Of a stretch of 64,000 nt of DNA, positions 52,975-62,484 are shown piece by piece (the stretch's first letter is position 1; each line of letters starts with the position of its first letter). The translations under genes and the position numbers were made by a program. This DNA comes from Devosia sp. (lineage in GTDB: Bacteria; Pseudomonadota; Alphaproteobacteria; Rhizobiales; Devosiaceae): positions 2,777,501 through 2,841,500 of the forward strand of contig NZ_CP075529.1 in NCBI RefSeq assembly GCF_025809055.1, given 5' to 3'. The notes under the pieces are model-generated. The model ran no database searches, was not told the origin of the DNA, and saw only the letters and a list, made by a program, of their open reading frames with translations.

Positions 52975-53290
52975 GTGGAGCTATTTAAGCCGACGAGGCC
53001 CGGAGCGCTATGCGCGCAGGGCGGTGGGGCGGCTTCAAAATCCATAAGACCCCTCACCCGTCTCGGCCTGCGGTCGGTCCACCCTCTCCCACAAGGGGAG
53101 AGAGGTGAGTCGGTGGTCGCCGAAGGCGCATGTCTTCCTTCTCCCCTTGAGGGAGAAGGTGCCCGGAAGGGGCGAATGAGGGGTTCTGCGCCGTCCTTGC
53201 CAAAGTGTGTCCGGATAGGCTGGCACCCCTCACCCGTCTCGCGCTGCGCGCGATCCACCCTCTCCCTCAAGGAGACAGGGGAAGAAGGGG
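52975..53290. repeat. Composite palindromic repeat between dnaN and recF
   Basis: The 348-bp gap is nearly filled by repeat DNA. One unit begins near 53045 with CCCCTCACCCGTCTCGGCCT. A hairpin unit follows near 53132 (CCTTCTCCCCTTGAGGGAGA, continuing into AGGTGCCC). A third unit begins near 53227 with CCCCTCACCCGTCTCGCGCT and reaches the recF ribosome site. The second and third units match the element at 23643-23815 in inverted arrangement, with long near-identical stretches. It separates two replication genes that are usually close. Confidence 0.75.
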
Positions 53291-53294
53291 CGCA

Positions 53295-54407
53295 ATGATC
53301 CGCCACATCTCCCGCCTGCGCCTCACCGCCTTTCGCAACTATGCCAGTGCAGCACTCGATCTCGATGCCCGCCATCTGGTGCTGACCGGGCCGAACGGCT
53401 CGGGCAAGACCAATCTGCTCGAGGCGGTGTCGGTGCTCTCGCCAGGCCGGGGCTTGCGCGGCGCCAGTTTCGAAACCCTGCACCAGCATGGCGCCGAAGG
53501 CGGCTGGGCCGTGGCGGCCACCGTCGAAACCGATGACGGCCCGGCCGATATCGGCACCGGATCGCTGCCGGATGGGGGGCGGCGGGTGCGGGTCAATGGC
53601 GCCAATGCCCGCTCGATCGAGGCCATGAGCGATTACCTGCGCGTGTTGTGGCTGACACCAGCCATGGATGGCCTGTTTTCCGGCCCTGCCGGGGACCGCC
53701 GCCGCTTTCTCGATCGCCTGGTGACGACGCTCATTCCCACCCATTCGGCGACTGTCGGCGACTTCGACAAGGCCATGCGCCAGCGCAACCGGCTGCTCGA
53801 TGAAGGCGGCGATCCGCGTTGGCTCACGGCCATCGAGGCGCAGATGGCCGAACTGGGTGCCTCCATCCATCTCAACCGTACCGACAGTCTCGCTCATCTT
53901 CAGGCCCTGATTGCCGAGAGCCTGGAGGACGGGAGTTTTCCCGCTGCCCGCCTGGCGCTGACGCCGCTGCTCGATGATATCGCGGTGCCGCCGACCTCGG
54001 CGGAGCTCGAAACCCTTCTGGCGCAGCGCTGGCATGCGGCGCGCGGGCTTGATCGGGCAGCCGGGCGCACCACATCTGGACCACACCGGGTCGATCTTGA
54101 GGTCATTCATGCCCAAAAGGCCATGCCGGCGGCTCTGGGATCGACCGGCGAGCAGAAGGCCCTGCTGATCGGGCTCATTCTCGCCCATGCCCGGCTCGTG
54201 CGCCTGCGAACCGGAATAGTGCCATTCCTGCTGCTTGACGAGATCGCCGCCCACCTCGATCCGGACCGCCGAAGGGCTCTGTTTGCGGCCCTGGATGGGC
54301 TGGAAACCCAGTGTTTTCTGACAGGTACCGATGCGGTGCTGTTCGAGGCGCTGGAGGATCGGGCGCAGCGCATTTCGGTGCGCGACGGGCGGCTGGCTCC
54401 TGCGTGA
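53295..54407 (+). CDS. recF: DNA replication and repair protein RecF
   Basis: A protein of 370 residues from ATG 53295, just after the repeat element. The N-terminus IRHISRLRLTAFRNYASAALDLDARHLVLTGPNGSGKTNLLEAV has the Walker A at residues 32-40. The ABC-type signature STGEQKALLIGLILAHA and Walker B VPFLLLDEIAAHLDPDRR are close to the end. It helps RecO-RecR to load RecA at gaps. It keeps the conserved place after dnaN, though separated from it by 348 bp. Confidence 0.95.
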   Translation: MIRHISRLRLTAFRNYASAALDLDARHLVLTGPNGSGKTNLLEAVSVLSPGRGLRGASFETLHQHGAEGGWAVAATVETDDGPADIGTGSLPDGGRRVRVNGANARSIEAMSDYLRVLWLTPAMDGLFSGPAGDRRRFLDRLVTTLIPTHSATVGDFDKAMRQRNRLLDEGGDPRWLTAIEAQMAELGASIHLNRTDSLAHLQALIAESLEDGSFPAARLALTPLLDDIAVPPTSAELETLLAQRWHAARGLDRAAGRTTSGPHRVDLEVIHAQKAMPAALGSTGEQKALLIGLILAHARLVRLRTGIVPFLLLDEIAAHLDPDRRRALFAALDGLETQCFLTGTDAVLFEALEDRAQRISVRDGRLAPA

Positions 54408-54417
54408 TGTCCCATTG

Positions 54418-54501
54418 ACCTCACCCTGAGCCTGTCGAAGGACGAGGTCGCGGCCACTGCGTGTGCGACCGCATGGATCGACAGGCTCACCACGAGGTCT
54501 C
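54418..54501. repeat. Interspersed repeat, copy 2 (before gyrB)
   Basis: Contains CCTGAGCCTGTCGAAGGACG, the reverse complement of the core found at 48716-48798 with few changes, and ends with GACAGGCTCACCACGAGGTC. It stands in the recF-gyrB gap and is followed by a hairpin GCTTTTGC-CCA-GCAAAAGC (54523-54541). Confidence 0.7.
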
Positions 54502-54623
54502 TAAGAGGGCTTTTTTGGAAGTGCTTTTGCCCAGCAAAAGCCTCAAAAACCGGCAAATTTCTTGGGGTTTTACCCCCGTTCCGCTAGAACAATTCTCACG
54601 TGAAATCGACTGATTCGGACCCC

Positions 54624-57077
54624 ATGAGCGACAGCGAAAATCCGACCCCGAACGAATATGGCGCCGACAGCATCAAGGTGCTGAAAGGTCTCGATGCGGT
54701 GCGCAAGCGCCCGGGCATGTATATCGGGGATACCGATGACGGGTCGGGCCTGCACCACATGGTCTATGAGGTTGTCGACAATGCCATCGACGAGGCCCTG
54801 GCCGGCCACGCCGATCTGGTGACCGTCACGCTCAACGCCGATGGCTCCTGCTCGGTCAACGACAATGGGCGCGGCATTCCCACCGACATTCACAAGTCCG
54901 AAGGCGTTTCGGCGGCTGAAGTCATCATGACTCAGCTCCATGCCGGGGGTAAGTTCGACCAGAATTCCTATAAGGTTTCCGGCGGCTTGCACGGCGTCGG
55001 CGTCTCAGTCGTCAATGCCCTGTCGGTGTTCCTGAAGCTCAATATTCGCCGCGATGGCAAGATTCACGAGATGAGCTTCACTCATGGCGTGGCCGATGCG
55101 CCATTGGCCGTGATCGGCTCCTATGTCGAGGCCCGGCAGCCGGGCACCTATGAGGGGCGGTCGGGTTCGGAAATCACCTTCCTGCCGAGCCCGCAGACCT
55201 TCACCATGGTCGAGTTCGACTTCAAGACGCTCGAACACCGGCTGCGCGAACTGGCTTTCCTCAATTCGGGTGTCCGCATCCTGCTGCGCGATCATCGGCA
55301 TCCCGAGCCGATCGCGGTCGAGCTGTTTTATGAAGGCGGGCTCGAGGCCTTCGTCAAATATCTCGACAAGTCCAAGGCGCCGGTCATCGATACGCCGATC
55401 ACCATGCGCGCCGAAAAGGACGGCATCACCGTCGAGGTGGCGTTGCAGTGGAACGACAGCTACCACGAGAACGTGCTCTGCTTCACCAACAACATTCCCC
55501 AGCGCGACGGCGGCACGCATCTGGCCGGCCTGCGCGGCGCGCTGACCCGGCAGGTCACGAGCTATGCCACGAGCTCCGGGATCGCCAAAAAGGAAAAGGT
55601 CGAGCTCAGCGGCGACGATACGCGCGAGGGGCTGACCTGCGTGCTTTCGGTCAAGGTGCCTGATCCCAAGTTTTCCAGCCAGACCAAGGACAAGCTGGTT
55701 TCCTCCGAAGTCCGGCCGGTGGTTGAAAACGTCGTCAACGAGAAGCTCGGCCAGTGGTTCGAAGAGCATCCCAACGAGGCGCGCACCATTGTCGGCAAGG
55801 TGGTGGAAGCTGCTGCGGCCCGCGAAGCCGCCCGCAAGGCGCGTGAACTGACCCGCCGCAAGGGGGCGCTGGAAATCTCCTCGCTTCCCGGCAAGCTCGC
55901 CGATTGCCAGGAACGCGACCCGGCCAAGAGCGAAATCTTCATCGTCGAGGGCGATTCGGCCGGTGGTTCCGCCAAGCAGGGCCGCGACCGCTCCAACCAG
56001 GCGGTGCTGCCGCTGCGCGGCAAGATCCTCAATGTCGAGCGCGCGCGCTTTGACCGCATGATCAGCTCCGACCAGGTCGGCACGCTGATCACGGCACTCG
56101 GCACCGGCATCGGCCGCGAGGAATTCAACGCCGACAAGCTGCGCTACCACAAGATCATCATCATGACCGACGCCGACGTCGACGGCGCCCATATCCGCAC
56201 GCTGCTGTTGACCTTCTTCTATCGCCAGACGCGCGAACTGATCGAGCGCGGGCATATCTACATCGCCCAGCCGCCCCTCTACAAAGCCACGCGCGGCCGC
56301 TCGGAGCTCTATCTGAAGGACGAGCGGGCGCTGGAAGACTATCTGCTCGAAGGCGGGCTGGAAGACGCCGTGCTGCGCACGCGCGACGGTGCCGAACATG
56401 CGGGGGCCGACCTCATGGCCATCCTGCAGCAGTCGCGCGACATCGTGAACGCCATCAACAATCTCAACACCCGCTACAACCGCAACCTGGTGGAACAGGC
56501 GGCCATTGTCGGTGGTCTCGACGCCGAAGGCATGTCTGATCCGTCAAAGACCGCCGAGACGCTGAAGCGCGTCGCCAACCGGCTCGACCGCATTTCCGAC
56601 GAGCTGGAACGCGGCTGGAGCGGCGCGGTGACCGACGAGGATGCGCTGGCCTTCTCGCGTACCGTACGCGGCGTGACCGAAACGCACCAGATCGACCGGG
56701 CGCTGCTGCAATCGGCCGATGCGCGCAAACTGCGCCAGCTGGCCGGCCGGCTCGACGAATTGTTCGGCGGCGTGCCGACCCTGACCCGCAAGGGCGAGAC
56801 CATCAATATTTTCGGGCCCGCCTCGCTGTTCAAGGCCGTCACCGATGCCGGCCGCAAGGGCGTGAGCCTGCAGCGCTATAAAGGCCTCGGCGAAATGAAT
56901 GCCGAACAGCTCTGGGAAACCACGCTCGACCCCAATGCCCGCACCCTGCTCCGGGTCGAAATTGACCAGACGGACGAAGCCGACCAGATTTTTACTGCCC
57001 TCATGGGCGATCTCGTCGAACCGCGCCGCGACTTCATCCAGGACAATGCCCTGAATGTGAGCAATCTGGACGTGTAG
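54624..57077 (+). CDS. gyrB: DNA gyrase subunit B
   Basis: A protein of 817 residues from ATG 54624 (MSDSENPTPNEYGADSIK), or 825 from GTG 54600. The GHKL ATP site has VVDNAIDEALAGHADLV, DNGRGIPTDIH and GGLHGVGVSVVNALS. The TOPRIM domain has EIFIVEGDSAGGSAKQGRDR, PLRGKILNVE and MTDADVDGAHIRTLLLTFFYR. The C-terminal QRYKGLGEMNAEQLWETTLDP is the GyrB tail that binds GyrA. It introduces negative supercoils with GyrA. It closes the dnaA-dnaN-recF-gyrB group. Confidence 0.97.
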   Translation: MSDSENPTPNEYGADSIKVLKGLDAVRKRPGMYIGDTDDGSGLHHMVYEVVDNAIDEALAGHADLVTVTLNADGSCSVNDNGRGIPTDIHKSEGVSAAEVIMTQLHAGGKFDQNSYKVSGGLHGVGVSVVNALSVFLKLNIRRDGKIHEMSFTHGVADAPLAVIGSYVEARQPGTYEGRSGSEITFLPSPQTFTMVEFDFKTLEHRLRELAFLNSGVRILLRDHRHPEPIAVELFYEGGLEAFVKYLDKSKAPVIDTPITMRAEKDGITVEVALQWNDSYHENVLCFTNNIPQRDGGTHLAGLRGALTRQVTSYATSSGIAKKEKVELSGDDTREGLTCVLSVKVPDPKFSSQTKDKLVSSEVRPVVENVVNEKLGQWFEEHPNEARTIVGKVVEAAAAREAARKARELTRRKGALEISSLPGKLADCQERDPAKSEIFIVEGDSAGGSAKQGRDRSNQAVLPLRGKILNVERARFDRMISSDQVGTLITALGTGIGREEFNADKLRYHKIIIMTDADVDGAHIRTLLLTFFYRQTRELIERGHIYIAQPPLYKATRGRSELYLKDERALEDYLLEGGLEDAVLRTRDGAEHAGADLMAILQQSRDIVNAINNLNTRYNRNLVEQAAIVGGLDAEGMSDPSKTAETLKRVANRLDRISDELERGWSGAVTDEDALAFSRTVRGVTETHQIDRALLQSADARKLRQLAGRLDELFGGVPTLTRKGETINIFGPASLFKAVTDAGRKGVSLQRYKGLGEMNAEQLWETTLDPNARTLLRVEIDQTDEADQIFTALMGDLVEPRRDFIQDNALNVSNLDV

Positions 57078-57172
57078 GTGATGCTCATGTAGCGCAACCT
57101 TCGGGAGTCTTGTCCTGGCTTGCCTCCCTCACAATTGTCCCTAACGTACGAGAGCATTACTTGGGGGCAATC

Positions 57173-57796
57173 ATGATCGATCGCACGGCCATTGTTGGCT
57201 TGGTATTCCTAGTCGCTGGTTTGGCGGGTAGGGCCACTGGCATGGAATTCATGCAACATCCAAACGCTAGCAGCATGCCGGCGGTGACCGCCATTCTGGC
57301 AACTGGAGAGATCGAAGAAGGCGATGTGGAGCGTCTGTTCGAATTCCTATCGCAAGCAGAGATCCGAAGTAACATCGCCATCTACCTCGCCAGCCCCGGC
57401 GGTTCGCTCTACGAGGGCATGCGATTGGGCACGGTCTTCAAAGAGAGGCGAATTAAGACAGTCGTCGAGGGTGATCAGGTCTGTGCAAGCGCCTGCGCCT
57501 TGGCGTTTCTCGGTGGTCGTGACAAGGAGGGCCGCCCTTGGCGCTCTAGTTCATCCAACAGTCTCCTGGGATTTCACGCTTTCTCATGGGCCGGTACGAC
57601 ACCTGCGGATGCGGACACAACGCAAATGGTGGTGTCAGATGTTCTGGCGTACGGACAATTGGTCGACGCTCCACTTGAGCTTCTTATCCTAAATTTTTCA
57701 ACGCCTTCCCACACGATGTATTGGCTGAACCAAGATGAGATATGTTCCCTGGGCATCAAGCTCTGGGACGTGCTTGGTGACCGCTTCATCTGCTGA
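57173..57796 (+). CDS. ClpP-like (COG3904-type) secreted protein, low-GC gene
   Basis: A protein of 207 residues from ATG 57173, with TTGGGGGCAATC upstream. Residues 1-23 form a signal peptide or anchor (AIVGLVFLVAGLAG). The core IAIYLASPGGSLYEGMRLGTVFKERRIKTVVEGDQVCASACALAFLGG resembles the ClpP/crotonase-like fold, where PGG forms the oxyanion site and the serine of SAC would be the nucleophile. LLGFHAFSW could give the histidine. It may be a periplasmic serine peptidase-like protein. The gene is clearly more A/T-rich than gyrB and the gene after it, so it may have been acquired. Confidence 0.7.
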   Translation: MIDRTAIVGLVFLVAGLAGRATGMEFMQHPNASSMPAVTAILATGEIEEGDVERLFEFLSQAEIRSNIAIYLASPGGSLYEGMRLGTVFKERRIKTVVEGDQVCASACALAFLGGRDKEGRPWRSSSSNSLLGFHAFSWAGTTPADADTTQMVVSDVLAYGQLVDAPLELLILNFSTPSHTMYWLNQDEICSLGIKLWDVLGDRFIC

Positions 57797-57995
57797 TCAC
57801 TCTTGGATGCGCCGCGCCGAAACCAACCAGATTGTGCTTACCAAAGCAGGCACATGGGCGTGCCTTCTTGTCGGCGCGAGTCTGTTCGTCCACATGCATC
57901 AATGCGTTCGAATTGCCGGCCTGTTGGGAGGCGGAGTGAGCGCCTAACTAGACAGGCGACGCCAACCTTGGAGGCGGAGTTACGGTGAGACACAC

Positions 57996-59018
57996 ATGAA
58001 AAAGATCGGTTTTCTGTCCTTTGGCCACTGGAGCCCATCGCCCAATTCCGGCACGCGGTCGGCCGGGGATGCGCTGTTGCAGTCGATCGATCTGGCGGTG
58101 GCGGCGGAAGAGCTGGGTGCCGATGGCGCGTACTTCCGCGTGCATCACTTTGCCCGCCAATTGGCCTCGCCCTTTCCGCTGCTGGCGGCGGCCGGGGCGA
58201 AAACCACGAAAATCGAGCTCGGCACGGCCGTGATCGACATGCGCTATGAAAACCCGCTCTATATGGTCGAGGATGCAGGGGCTGCCGATCTGATTGCCGG
58301 TGGGCGGCTGCAACTGGGCATCAGCCGCGGATCGCCCGAACAGGTCATCGATGGCTGGCGCTATTTCGGCTATGAGCCGGCCGAGGGCCAGACCGACGCG
58401 GACATGGCCCGGATCAATGCCGAAATATTCCTCAAGGCTCTGGCCGGGCAGGGTTTCGCCCAGCCCAATCCGCAGCCCATGTTCCCCAATCCGCCGGGCC
58501 TGTTGCGGCTCGAACCGCATTCGCCGGGCCTGCGTGAGCGCATCTGGTGGGGCGCCGCCAGCGACGCAACCGCTGTTTGGGCGGCAAAGATGGGGATGAA
58601 CCTGCAATCCTCGACGCTCAAATTCGACGAGAGCGGCAAGCCCTTTCACATCCAGCAGGCCGAACAGATCCGCGCCTATCGGGCCGCCTGGGCGGAAGCC
58701 GGTCACCCCGGTACGCCGCGCGTTTCCGTCAGCCGTTCGATCTTTGCGCTCGTCAACGATCAGGACCGCATGTACTTCGGCTCCGGGCGTCCAGAGGAAG
58801 ACCAGTTCGGCTATATCGAGCCGGAAAAGCGCGCCGTCTTCGGCCGCGGCTATACCGCCGAGCCGGACAAGCTGATCGAGGAGCTCAAGCGCGACGAGGC
58901 CATTGCCGAAGCCGATACGCTGCTGCTGACGGTGCCCAACCAGCTCGGCGTCGACTATAACGCTCATGTGATCGAAGCCATTCTGACCCATGTCGCGCCG
59001 GGCCTGGGCTGGCGTTAA
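57996..59018 (+). CDS. LLM class flavin-dependent oxidoreductase
   Basis: A protein of 340 residues with the bacterial luciferase fold: KKIGFLSFGHWSPSPNSGTRSAGDALLQSIDLAVAAEELGADGAYFRVHHFARQLASPFPLLAAAGAKT and later ALGTAVIDMRYENPLYMVEDAGAADLIAGGRLQLGISRGSPEQ. It should use reduced flavin (FMNH2 or F420) for oxidation of a small molecule; the substrate is not known. It stands alone, 199 bp after the ClpP-like gene, and its stop overlaps the convergent gene by four bases. Confidence 0.9.
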   Translation: MKKIGFLSFGHWSPSPNSGTRSAGDALLQSIDLAVAAEELGADGAYFRVHHFARQLASPFPLLAAAGAKTTKIELGTAVIDMRYENPLYMVEDAGAADLIAGGRLQLGISRGSPEQVIDGWRYFGYEPAEGQTDADMARINAEIFLKALAGQGFAQPNPQPMFPNPPGLLRLEPHSPGLRERIWWGAASDATAVWAAKMGMNLQSSTLKFDESGKPFHIQQAEQIRAYRAAWAEAGHPGTPRVSVSRSIFALVNDQDRMYFGSGRPEEDQFGYIEPEKRAVFGRGYTAEPDKLIEELKRDEAIAEADTLLLTVPNQLGVDYNAHVIEAILTHVAPGLGWR

Positions 59019-59536
59019 GGCAGGCTGAAGCGGGATCCGGCGCAGCCATTGGCCTGCCAATAGCGGGAGACATCGGTGAACTGGCCGAAGGCGGCCTGTT
59101 CAATGCGCGCCGCAAAGGCCATGGCCCGGCATTCGTCGGGACCGGCAACCACATGCACAAGTTCGTGCAGAATGGTCAGCACGCGCAGGCCATCGGTGCC
59201 GGCGCTGGAAAATTGCGGGCAGAGCACCAGGCTGATGCTGCCATTGTCCGGCGGCATGCGGACAAAGGCCGCAAACCGGCCGCATTCGCCATTGGCCGTG
59301 GTCTGGTTGACGACGGCCAGAAGCACGGTGCCACCCCAATGGTTCGAGGCGAAGCGGCGCAGGGTCAAGGCGTCGCGATAGGCCGAAAGATCCACCCCGC
59401 TCTCGGGCTGGGCCAGGCTGGGGCGCGCGCGCTCGAACGCCGCGATGGCGCCGTCAAAGGCGTCGGTCACCGCATCGGCCCGAACCTGCGCAGTCAGCAG
59501 AAGGCCAATGATGGCAAGGGCGAGGCGTCTTCTCAT
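59015..59536 (-). CDS. Secreted protein with HELVH motif (metalloprotease-like)
   Basis: A protein of 173 residues from ATG 59536 with a signal peptide (MRRRLALAIIGLLLTAQVRADA). The mature domain contains LTILHELVHVVAGPDECRAMAFAARIEQ, where HELVH is a zinc HExxH motif and a later glutamate could be the third ligand. Two or three cysteines (GECGRF, VLCPQF, NGCAGS) may form a disulfide. I do not recognise the family, which probably is a periplasmic peptidase-like group. Confidence 0.75.
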   Translation of the reverse strand: MRRRLALAIIGLLLTAQVRADAVTDAFDGAIAAFERARPSLAQPESGVDLSAYRDALTLRRFASNHWGGTVLLAVVNQTTANGECGRFAAFVRMPPDNGSISLVLCPQFSSAGTDGLRVLTILHELVHVVAGPDECRAMAFAARIEQAAFGQFTDVSRYWQANGCAGSRFSLP

Positions 59537-59826
59537 CCGGCCCTTGTGCCTTTCGGCGCTGCACTCCGCAAGCGCTTTGCCGGACGGGGGCAATCCGGGG
59601 GTTGTGGCCCGGGCGACACACAGGCGCCCAGACCGTCCGGACCCACATAAACCGGCCACATTTGCCGCACAGAACCGTCTCATCCGGACGCGCGGCAGAT
59701 GGTGGGAGCGGCAGACCGCTCAAGGCGCCCGTCGAGCCGGACTTTAACCTCTCGCTTACCTTTTGTTTCCCTCATGGAGAGAACAGAGTAGAAGCGGTGT
59801 GACACCCCAAAGCCCAGGACCATTCG

Positions 59827-62388
59827 ATGGACTTCCGCATTTCGGCCGATGATCGTGTTGGTGCCCCCAATGCCAAGCAGGGCAAGGCACAACCGAAAGC
59901 GGCGCGCGGCCAGCGCGTCGAGCCCAGCATGGGCCGCTCGGTCGGCGTCTTTGTCGATGACGAGCGCTCCGGCGGCGCCCCGGGCAATGGCGGTGGCGGT
60001 CGCGGCGGCAAGCCACCCAAGCCGCCGCGTTCGGAAAAGCCGCGTCGCGGCAAGGCCGTGGCGGCCAAGCCGAAAAAGCGCCGGTCGCGCTCCGGCGGCT
60101 TTCTCATGGGCCTGCTCTGGTGGGGCTTTGTCGCCTGTCTCTGGGGCGGCCTGGCCGTCATCGGCATCATCGTCTATTACGGCGCCCAACTGCCCTCGTC
60201 CAATACCTGGGCCATTCCCGAACGCCCGCCCAATATCCGCATCCTGGCCGCCGATGGCAGCCTGATTTCCAATCGCGGCCAGACCGGCGGCGAGGCCATC
60301 ACCTTCCGTGAACTGCCCTATTACGTCCCGGCGGCCTTCATCGCTTCGGAAGACCGGCGCTTCATGAGCCATTTCGGTGTCGACCCGCTGGGTCTGATTT
60401 CGGTGGCAGTCGAATCGGTACAGGCGCGCGATATCACCCGCGGCGCTTCCACCATCACCCAGCAGGTCGCCAAGAACCTGTTCCTGACGCCCGACCAGAC
60501 TCTGGGCCGCAAGGTGCAGGAAGCCATCCTTGCCATCTGGCTTGAGCAGAATTTCACCAAGGAAGAAATTCTCGAACTCTACATGAACCGCGTCTATTTC
60601 GGCGCCGGTGCCACCGGCATCGAGGCAGCGGCTCAGACCTATTTCGGGGTTTCGGCGCGCAATCTGTCGCTGGGCCAGGCGGCCATGCTGGTGGGCATCC
60701 TGCCCGCGCCTTCCGCCTATAATCCCAAGACCAATCCGCAGGTCGCCATCGAGCGTCAGCGCCTGGTGCTCAATGCCATGGCGCGCGAGGGCTATATCAC
60801 CGAGGCCGAGGCCTCGGCCGCGCGCATCGATCCCGATGAGACCGTACGTACCCGCGTTGCCGGGTCGGAATCCTATGTGGCCGACTGGGTCGAAAGCCTG
60901 ATGACCGCCTATATCGGCGACATTGAAAAGGACGTGGTGGTCCAGACCACCATCGACTACCGCATGCAGAAGGATGCCGAGTTCATCGTCAAGGAAGCGG
61001 TGGCCAATGAGGGGCCGAACCGCGGCTTCACCCAGGGTGCCCTGGTGGCCATGGACGTGGACGGCACCATCCGCGCCATGGTGGGCGGCGTCGACTACCA
61101 GCAGAGCCAGTACAACCGCGCCGTCACCGCCAAGCGCCAGCCCGGCTCGACCTTCAAGCCCTTTGTCTATCTCGCTGCCATGGAAAAGGGCTATACGCCC
61201 GACACTTTGGCCGAGGATGCCCAGTTCGACTATAACGGCTGGAGCCCGCGCAATGCCTCGGGCAAATATGCCGGAACGGTCACCCTGCGCCAGGGCCTGG
61301 CCTATTCGCTCAATACCATTGCGGCGCGCCTTGCCATCGATGTGACGCCCGAAAAGGTGATCGAGGTGGCCATGCGCATGGGCATTTCCTCCAATCTCAC
61401 CCCGGTCCCCTCGATTGCCCTGGGCACGCAGGAGGTGAACCTGCTCGAGTTGACCAGCGCCTATACCCCCTTCGCCAATGGCGGCAATGGCGTCATCCCC
61501 AATGTCATCACCAAGATCGAGGATGTCGACGGCAAGCTGCTCTTCGAATCCTCGACCGCCGGTCCGGGCCGGGTGATCGACCCCAATGTGCTGGCCGAAA
61601 TGAACGACATGCTGGAAACCGCCGTGGAAGTGGGCACCGGCAAGGGCGCCAATCTCGGCGGCTGGGAATTTGCCGGAAAGACCGGCACGTCCCAGGAATC
61701 GCGCGATGCCCTGTTTGTCGGCTATACCTCCGCCATGGTCACCGGCGTGTGGCTGGGCAATGACGACAACAAGGGCACCAAGCTCTCCGGCGGCAATGTC
61801 CCGGCCCAGATCTGGTCCGACTTCATGACCAAAGCGCATCAGGGCAAGAGCCCGGCCAATATTCCGGGCGGGTCCTATGCCGGCCAATTGATCGCCCAGC
61901 AGATGATCGATCCCAATACCGGCCAACCCGTCATCGACCCCGCCACCGGCCAGCCGGCGGTACAATATGTCGACGGGGGCACCGGCCAGCCCGTGCAGAC
62001 CATGACCGACCCGGCAACGGGGCAGGTCTATGCCATTGATCCGGCTACTGGCCAGCCCAGCCAGACGCTGCAGCCCTATCAGGCTCAGTCGAGCAATCCG
62101 CCGATCCAGACCGGAACCATGGTCGATCCCGCGACCGGCCTGCCGATCGATGCCTCGGGCCAGGTGGTGCAATATGATGCCAATCAGGCGCCGATCGATC
62201 CGGAAACCGGCCTGCCCATGGTGCTGGTCGTTGATCCGGCCACCGGCGAGCAGGTCTGGGTGCCCAGCGCTCCGGCGCAGCAGCAGACCACGACGTTTGC
62301 GCCGCCGGCCGATTTCAGCCAGCAGCAGCCGGTCTATCAGGAACCGCAGTCCCAGCGCACGCTGATGGACCTGATCTTCGGCAATTAA
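59827..62388 (+). CDS. mrcA: Bifunctional penicillin-binding protein 1A with C-terminal repeat tail
   Basis: A protein of 853 residues. The N-terminal 92 residues are basic and glycine-rich, then a membrane anchor at about 93-118. The GT51 transglycosylase has AFIASEDRRFMSHFGVD (Glu175) and GASTITQQVAKNLFL. The transpeptidase has STFK (Ser441), SLN in AYSLNTIAARLA and KTG (Lys618). Residues 695-814 form a repeat tail with units such as DPNTGQPV, DPATGQPA, DPATGQVY, DPATGQPS, DPATGLPI, DPETGLPM and DPATGEQV. It polymerises and cross-links peptidoglycan in the periplasm. The tail is unusual and may bind partners. Confidence 0.94.
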   Translation: MDFRISADDRVGAPNAKQGKAQPKAARGQRVEPSMGRSVGVFVDDERSGGAPGNGGGGRGGKPPKPPRSEKPRRGKAVAAKPKKRRSRSGGFLMGLLWWGFVACLWGGLAVIGIIVYYGAQLPSSNTWAIPERPPNIRILAADGSLISNRGQTGGEAITFRELPYYVPAAFIASEDRRFMSHFGVDPLGLISVAVESVQARDITRGASTITQQVAKNLFLTPDQTLGRKVQEAILAIWLEQNFTKEEILELYMNRVYFGAGATGIEAAAQTYFGVSARNLSLGQAAMLVGILPAPSAYNPKTNPQVAIERQRLVLNAMAREGYITEAEASAARIDPDETVRTRVAGSESYVADWVESLMTAYIGDIEKDVVVQTTIDYRMQKDAEFIVKEAVANEGPNRGFTQGALVAMDVDGTIRAMVGGVDYQQSQYNRAVTAKRQPGSTFKPFVYLAAMEKGYTPDTLAEDAQFDYNGWSPRNASGKYAGTVTLRQGLAYSLNTIAARLAIDVTPEKVIEVAMRMGISSNLTPVPSIALGTQEVNLLELTSAYTPFANGGNGVIPNVITKIEDVDGKLLFESSTAGPGRVIDPNVLAEMNDMLETAVEVGTGKGANLGGWEFAGKTGTSQESRDALFVGYTSAMVTGVWLGNDDNKGTKLSGGNVPAQIWSDFMTKAHQGKSPANIPGGSYAGQLIAQQMIDPNTGQPVIDPATGQPAVQYVDGGTGQPVQTMTDPATGQVYAIDPATGQPSQTLQPYQAQSSNPPIQTGTMVDPATGLPIDASGQVVQYDANQAPIDPETGLPMVLVVDPATGEQVWVPSAPAQQQTTTFAPPADFSQQQPVYQEPQSQRTLMDLIFGN

Positions 62389-62484
62389 GGGCGCTCATCC
62401 CCCTCATCCGTGAGGGGCGAGTGGGCGATGAAGCCGCAGGAAAGGTTCAGAGGCGAAACGCCCAGCACCGTTGAGCAAAAGAAT

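Noticed and set aside
52975..53290. Repeat DNA considered as a CRISPR array
   Set aside because: The units are few, differ in length, are palindromic and in mixed orientation, and no cas genes are near.
51603..54254. Open frame of more than 880 codons on the minus strand opposite dnaN and recF
   Set aside because: Its translation passes through the repeat DNA between dnaN and recF, and the plus strand has clear dnaN and recF. It is a composition effect.
57735..57947. Open frame of 70 codons between the ClpP-like and oxidoreductase genes
   Set aside because: Its second half looks hydrophobic, but the first half overlaps the ClpP-like gene and there is no ribosome site. Too weak to call.
59680..62172. 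Open frame of 830 codons opposite the PBP1A gene
   Set aside because: It is the reverse of a gene with all PBP1A motifs; the predicted protein is G/H/I-rich without domains.
61909..62268. Repeats in the mrcA 3' end considered as a separate DNA repeat element
   Set aside because: The units keep the reading frame and vary at codon level, so they are protein repeats and not an inserted DNA element.
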